A stretch of 64,000 nt of DNA from CALSMU01 sp965230225. Its GTDB lineage: Bacteria; Bacteroidota; Bacteroidia; Flavobacteriales_D; Parvicellaceae. Both the position numbers and the translations under genes were made by a program. This document shows positions 59,776-64,000 of the stretch, piece after piece; within the stretch, counting starts at the first letter, position 1, and each line of letters begins with the position of its first letter. The notes below the pieces were generated by a model. The model ran no database searches. It saw only the letters and a program-made list of their open reading frames with translations, and was not told the DNA's origin. The DNA is taken from contig CBDDKM010000010.1 in the NCBI GenBank assembly GCA_965230225.1, positions 992,001 to 1,056,000 of the forward strand, read 5' to 3'.

Positions 59776-61003
59776 TTCCATAAAATATACCTGGATCTTA
59801 ACTGCCTTCTTTTTGATTGGGTGTGGCAGCGAAACTACTGAAGACAATACTAATCAAACAGTTGTTAATGGCCCTGGCGCACCTTCAGGTTCTTCGAACT
59901 TCAAAATTGAAGGTACCATCGACAATTCTGGAGGGCAAGTTATTTACCTATACGAATATGGAGGTGAAAAACCGTTAGCAATAGACAGTGCCATAGTAAA
60001 CGATCAGGGAAGTTTTTCTTTATCTGCGCCGGGAAAAGGTTTTCAATTCTATGGAATAGGAAAAGACATTACAAAAGTTGTTGCTCTACTTCTTAAAGGA
60101 GATGAAACCATCTCGGTAAACTGCGACAATGGTAATATGATGTTTGGCTCTACTGTTGAAGGATCAGAAGACACTAAATTAATGAATGAGTTTTCGGTTA
60201 AAAACAAAGCTTTTTTCGATGAGATGAATAGTCTTCAGCAATCCATTCAGGAGTTACCTTACGAAGATCAGGTTAACAGAGAAAGAATTGTTAACGAAGC
60301 CAATTCCCTTAAAGAGGAGTTCGATCAGTATAAGTATTTGTTTATTGAAAAGAATACCAGTTCACCTGCAGTTTACATGGCTGCATCCGAACTTAGAAAT
60401 TTCGAAACGGATCTGGACTACTTAAAAATGATCGAAAAGTCATTGGCGGAGAACATGAATGGAAGTCCATATCACCAAGATATCACCAGAAGGATTCAGC
60501 AATTTAATGAGCAAGCCAAAGCCATGGAACAGCAGGCTAAAATGATTGAGCAACAGAAACAATCTATGATTGCATCCGGAATTGGACCTGGACTGGAAGC
60601 TCCTGAATTGAACTTCCCCGGAACTGATGGGAAAATGGTTTCACTTCACAGCCTGAGAGGAAAAGTAGTATTGCTTGATTTCTGGGCTTCTTGGTGTAAA
60701 CCATGTAGAATGGAAAACCCAAATGTTGTTCGACTATACAACCAATACAAGGATAAAGGGTTTACTATATACAGCTTCTCTTTGGATCAGGATGCTAACA
60801 AATGGAAAGCTGCCATTAAAACTGATGGTTTAATTTGGCCGTATCATGCTAGCGATCTTGGAGGATGGCAATCAAAAGGAGCCGCTGTATATAAAGTAAA
60901 TAGCATTCCTCAAACTTTTTTAATCGGGGCTGATGGCAAGATAATTGATATGGGACTTAGAGGCCCACAATTAGAAGCAAAACTTAAAGAACTACTTGGA
61001 TAA
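59765..61003 (+). CDS. TlpA-like thioredoxin-fold lipoprotein 1
   Basis: 412 residues from the ATG at 59765; a TTG two codons earlier is possible. The signal peptide ends in a lipobox (LIGC, Cys20). An N-terminal DUF4369-like domain (about 35-140) is followed by a helical, Gln-rich linker (EQQAKMIEQQKQSMI) and a TlpA/thioredoxin domain (about 275-412) with WASWCKPC, the reactive CxxC, and the cis-Pro loop in NSIPQTFLIG. It is probably a periplasmic disulfide reductase. Its 3' end couples to its paralogue (TAATG). Confidence 0.9.
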   Translation: MNFNSIKYTWILTAFFLIGCGSETTEDNTNQTVVNGPGAPSGSSNFKIEGTIDNSGGQVIYLYEYGGEKPLAIDSAIVNDQGSFSLSAPGKGFQFYGIGKDITKVVALLLKGDETISVNCDNGNMMFGSTVEGSEDTKLMNEFSVKNKAFFDEMNSLQQSIQELPYEDQVNRERIVNEANSLKEEFDQYKYLFIEKNTSSPAVYMAASELRNFETDLDYLKMIEKSLAENMNGSPYHQDITRRIQQFNEQAKAMEQQAKMIEQQKQSMIASGIGPGLEAPELNFPGTDGKMVSLHSLRGKVVLLDFWASWCKPCRMENPNVVRLYNQYKDKGFTIYSFSLDQDANKWKAAIKTDGLIWPYHASDLGGWQSKGAAVYKVNSIPQTFLIGADGKIIDMGLRGPQLEAKLKELLG

Positions 61004-62175
61004 TGAGATTAAAACTAAATATATTACTCGGATGTTTGCTAATTGCTGGTATTGCTTTAGCGAGAAACCCTAAGAAAATTGAAATCAAAGGGCAAATCAA
61101 AAATGCCGAAGGAACAACCATTTATTTAAACACTTACGTAAACAATAACTTGGTTGTTATTGATTCTGCAACTTTGAAAAAGAAGGGAAAATTTAAGCTT
61201 TATGCCAACGCTATTTCTCCTGAGTTTTTCTCTTTATCCTTTAATGAAAAAGACTATGTGTTAATGGTTTTGGACAGTGCCAACACCAAACAGTCTGTTA
61301 CACTCAATGCAGATAAAAATGACTTACTGGGAACCTACGATATTCAGGGCTCTAAAGACAGTCAGTTAATCAGAGATTTTGTGACCCAATTATCCGCTTA
61401 TCAAAAGACAAAAGAAACCTTATCTAAAGGAATTTATAGTCATAAGAAAACACAAGAGGAAAAAGAAGTTTTGAAAAAGCAGGTAGACTCGCTCGACCTG
61501 AACTTCCAGACCATTAGAAATGCATTTATTGATGACAACAATAGCTCTTTAGCTGTTATCACCGCAATGGGGTATTTAAACCCTAGAACAGATCTTCCTT
61601 ACTATAAAAAAATTGAGCAGGGATTGGCTAAATCAGTTCCAAACTCACAATATCATATTGCTGTTCAAACGCAAATTAAGCAAATTGAAACTCAGCTTAA
61701 AATTCAGGAAGAACAAGAAAGAGAAAGAAGAGAAATGGAAGCAAGAACAGCTATTGGCTCTGTTGCTCCAGAATTGAACTTTAAAAACCCAGAAGGTAAA
61801 GTAATTACACTTGAATCCTTAAGAGGAAATTATGTTCTAATTGATTTTTGGGCTTCTTGGTGTAGACCTTGCCGAATGGAAAATCCAAACGTTGTTAACT
61901 TATACAACAAATACAAAGACAAAGGATTTACCGTATATAGCGTTTCTCTAGACAGAGGTAAAGATGCCTGGGTAAAAGCCATTGAACAGGATAAACTAAC
62001 CTGGCCTAATCATGTTAGTGACTTAAAACAATGGAGAACCGAAGCAGTTAAGATTTACGGCTTTAAAGGGATTCCATTTACCGTTCTTATCGATAAAGAG
62101 GGAAAAATTATTGCGAAAAACCTTCGGGGGCACGAACTTGCTAAAAAGCTAGGTGAATTACTTGGAGACGAGTAA
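61003..62175 (+). CDS. TlpA-like thioredoxin-fold protein 2
   Basis: 390 residues. A Sec signal peptide spans 1 to about 20 (MRLKLNILLGCLLIAGIALA), with no clear lipobox. The domain order matches its neighbour: DUF4369-like, helical linker rich in Gln/Glu, thioredoxin fold with WASWCRPC and the cis-Pro region KGIPFTVLID. It is clearly a tandem duplicate of the gene before it: the segment after the CxxC (RMENPNVV, then YNKYKDKGFT) is shared almost exactly. Confidence 0.92.
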   Translation: MRLKLNILLGCLLIAGIALARNPKKIEIKGQIKNAEGTTIYLNTYVNNNLVVIDSATLKKKGKFKLYANAISPEFFSLSFNEKDYVLMVLDSANTKQSVTLNADKNDLLGTYDIQGSKDSQLIRDFVTQLSAYQKTKETLSKGIYSHKKTQEEKEVLKKQVDSLDLNFQTIRNAFIDDNNSSLAVITAMGYLNPRTDLPYYKKIEQGLAKSVPNSQYHIAVQTQIKQIETQLKIQEEQERERREMEARTAIGSVAPELNFKNPEGKVITLESLRGNYVLIDFWASWCRPCRMENPNVVNLYNKYKDKGFTVYSVSLDRGKDAWVKAIEQDKLTWPNHVSDLKQWRTEAVKIYGFKGIPFTVLIDKEGKIIAKNLRGHELAKKLGELLGDE

Positions 62176-62231
62176 CACCCACTCATACTTTTTCCTCCAT
62201 CGGTATTAGATTCTATTTTTATATTTACCCC

Positions 62232-64000
62232 ATGAAATACATTGGACTGGCAATCACCGCCTTGTGCATGGCTTTTAGCATGTCTGCACAAGACTATTTT
62301 CAACAAGAAGTAAACACCACTATTTCCGTTAAGCTGGACGATAAAAGACACGTTCTTTCTGGATATGAAGAAATAGAATACATTAACAATTCTCCGGATA
62401 CGTTAAAGCACATATACTTACACCTTTGGCCCAATGCCTACCAAAACAATAGCACGGCAATGGCCATCCAATCTGAGGAGGATGGAAATCTTGACTTTTA
62501 CTTTGCCGACAGCATTGACAGAGGATTCATAGACTCGTTAAAATTTAAGGTGAATGGAAACGAGGCACATGTTGTTTATGATGTAGACCATATAGATATC
62601 TTTGCATTATACCTACAAGAGCCATTAGCCCCTGGAAAAAGTCTTACCATTTCAACTCCATTCAGAGTAAAAATTCCAAGAGGGATTTATTCCAGACTTG
62701 GACACATTGGCGAATCTTACCAAATAACTCAATGGTTCCCTAAGCCTGCTGTATACGATAAAGATGGATGGCACCCAATGCCATACCTTAGCCAGGGTGA
62801 ATTTTATTCAGAGTATGGTTCTTATGATGTTAAAATTACCGTACCTAAAAATTATGTAGTTGGTGCAACCGGCGACCTTGTAGACAATCCAGAAGAGGAG
62901 AAATTTCTTAACGACCTGGCAGCACTTACCCTATCAGAGATTAAGGACAAAAAAATACCGGTTACTAACAAAGCTGGCTATCCGGACATGACTTTTCCGG
63001 CAAGTTCCAAGGAATACAAAACACTTCATTTCCACCAGGAAAATGTTCACGATTTTGCCTGGTTTGCAGATAAAAGATACCACGTATTAAAAGGTGAAGT
63101 TGCCTTACCACATAGCGGTAGAAAAGTAACTACCTGGGCCATGTTTACCAATAACGAAGCCGACTTATGGAAGGATGCTATTGAGTACCTTGACAGCTCT
63201 GTGTATTATTACTCTTTATGGAACGGAGACTACCCATACAACCATGTAACTGCGGTAGACGGTTCAATTAGTGCAGGTGGAGGAATGGAATACCCTAATA
63301 TTACTGTAATTGGAGAGTCATATAACGCCTTTGGTCTAGAGCAAGTAATTGTGCATGAGGTTGGACACAATTGGTTTTATGGTATACTGGGATCTAACGA
63401 AAGAGTTCATGCCTGGATGGATGAAGGATTAAACTCTTTTAACGAAAACAGATACACCGAAGTACGATACCCAAAAATGGGACTAGATGCACTTGGACTG
63501 CCTAGCAAACTGAACGATAGAATTGGATTAAACCAGTACGGACCTCGTGGTATGTTTGACCTTGGGTATCTGGCTAACGCCAGAAGAAACTATGATCAGG
63601 CTATTGAAACCACATCAGAGAAATTTACCTCCATGAATTATGGAGCAATCGTATATGGCAAAACAGCCATCGGGATGGATTATCTCCTTGCTTACTTAGG
63701 AGATGAATTGTTTGACCAATGCATGCACACTTATTTCGAAAGATGGAAATTCAAACACCCACAACCAGAAGATTTACGTGCTGTATTTGAAGAAATTACA
63801 AAAAAAGATTTGAGCTGGTTTTTTGATGACTTTATCAAGTCCACCAAAAAGATTAATTATTCCCTTACCAAAATTGACACAAAGATTTCTGGTGGGCAAA
63901 AAGGTTCGGTTAGAGTAACTGTAAAAAATAAAGGAGGAATTGCTGCCCCATTTTCTCTATTCGGAATTAAAGACGACTCTATCGTAGTTGCAAAACAATG
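62232..64000 (+). CDS. M1-family zinc metallopeptidase, 3' end cut by window edge
   Basis: 589 residues visible; the frame stays open to the window end. A signal peptide spans 1 to about 20 (MKYIGLAITALCMAFSMSAQ). The M1 catalytic region is complete: the segment AGGGMEYPNI (a GxMEN-like exopeptidase loop with Tyr in place of Asn) precedes HEVGHNWFYGI (H375, E376, H379), and E398 in DEGLNSF is the third zinc ligand after exactly 18 residues. It is an exported aminopeptidase of the type common in Bacteroidota. It follows the TlpA pair after 56 bases. Confidence 0.93.
   Translation, partial: MKYIGLAITALCMAFSMSAQDYFQQEVNTTISVKLDDKRHVLSGYEEIEYINNSPDTLKHIYLHLWPNAYQNNSTAMAIQSEEDGNLDFYFADSIDRGFIDSLKFKVNGNEAHVVYDVDHIDIFALYLQEPLAPGKSLTISTPFRVKIPRGIYSRLGHIGESYQITQWFPKPAVYDKDGWHPMPYLSQGEFYSEYGSYDVKITVPKNYVVGATGDLVDNPEEEKFLNDLAALTLSEIKDKKIPVTNKAGYPDMTFPASSKEYKTLHFHQENVHDFAWFADKRYHVLKGEVALPHSGRKVTTWAMFTNNEADLWKDAIEYLDSSVYYYSLWNGDYPYNHVTAVDGSISAGGGMEYPNITVIGESYNAFGLEQVIVHEVGHNWFYGILGSNERVHAWMDEGLNSFNENRYTEVRYPKMGLDALGLPSKLNDRIGLNQYGPRGMFDLGYLANARRNYDQAIETTSEKFTSMNYGAIVYGKTAIGMDYLLAYLGDELFDQCMHTYFERWKFKHPQPEDLRAVFEEITKKDLSWFFDDFIKSTKKINYSLTKIDTKISGGQKGSVRVTVKNKGGIAAPFSLFGIKDDSIVVAKQ

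Overview
This 64 kb window is a piece of an AT-rich chromosome from a member of the Bacteroidota, most likely a Flavobacteriales-type marine or freshwater lineage. The signs are four secreted proteins ending in type IX secretion (T9SS) C-terminal domains, two of them of the gliding-motility-associated (type B) kind; promoters of the Bacteroidota form TTG-N18/19-TAnnTTTG; almost no Shine-Dalgarno sequences; and phylum-typical genes such as DUF4295, DUF4197, DUF6438, OmpP1/FadL, and an OmpA protein with a large N-terminal domain. The species cannot be named from sequence alone.

Layout. 1-2.7 kb: end of a Nudix hydrolase and an archaemetzincin-like lipoprotein, converging on rimO. 1.3-7.3 kb (minus): rimO, ftsY, a DUF4295 gene and rpmG, then a T9SS substrate and an aminopeptidase P, then rpmB. 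The usual rpmB-rpmG-DUF4295-ftsY-rimO block is therefore split by two genes. 7.4-16.4 kb: small lipoproteins, yidC, an unknown gene, lhgO, an Atg22-like transporter, and an ompA-hemE pair. 16.4-32.5 kb: an island of very large cell-surface proteins (1359, 759 and 1816 residues) around a glycerol operon (glpK-glpD-esterase). 32.5-38.4 kb: cinA, DUF4197, a nucleoside phosphorylase, a SirB1-like protein, a SiaB/SiaC kinase-phosphoprotein pair and a small outer-membrane protein. 38.6-41.5 kb: acnB with a structured leader. 41.6-48.8 kb: yjjG, upp, a FemAB/GNAT-like protein, a polysaccharide deacetylase-like protein, wecB, radC, rpsT and tRNA-Glu. 48.9-54.5 kb: proS, a very Tyr/Trp/Gly- and Ser/Pro-rich lipoprotein and an OmpP1/FadL porin. 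54.5-64 kb: a cysteine-less relative of the C4 zinc-ribbon family, a Nif3-like protein, lpxK, a purine nucleoside phosphorylase, gatB, two tandem TlpA-like thioredoxins and the start of an M1 metallopeptidase cut by the window edge.

How the genes fit together. Most of the window is housekeeping: translation (rimO, rpmB, rpmG, rpsT, proS, gatB, tRNA-Glu), protein targeting (ftsY, yidC), heme (hemE), the TCA cycle (acnB) and nucleotide salvage (upp, pnp, the uridine-phosphorylase-like gene, yjjG). The accessory content is mostly envelope: T9SS adhesin-like proteins, lipoproteins, porins and a possible surface-polysaccharide group. I see no insertion sequence, prophage, CRISPR array, integrase or toxin-antitoxin pair.

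The most unusual items are: a roughly 180-residue module shared by two surface proteins and, in one of them, apparently inserted inside an Ig-like repeat; the 15-copy repeat array of the 1816-residue protein; the acnB leader, which can fold as a long stem enclosing a hairpin; the complete loss of zinc-ligand cysteines in the zinc-ribbon family member; and a SiaB/SiaC pair without SiaA or SiaD. No complete, clearly new multi-gene system was recognised.
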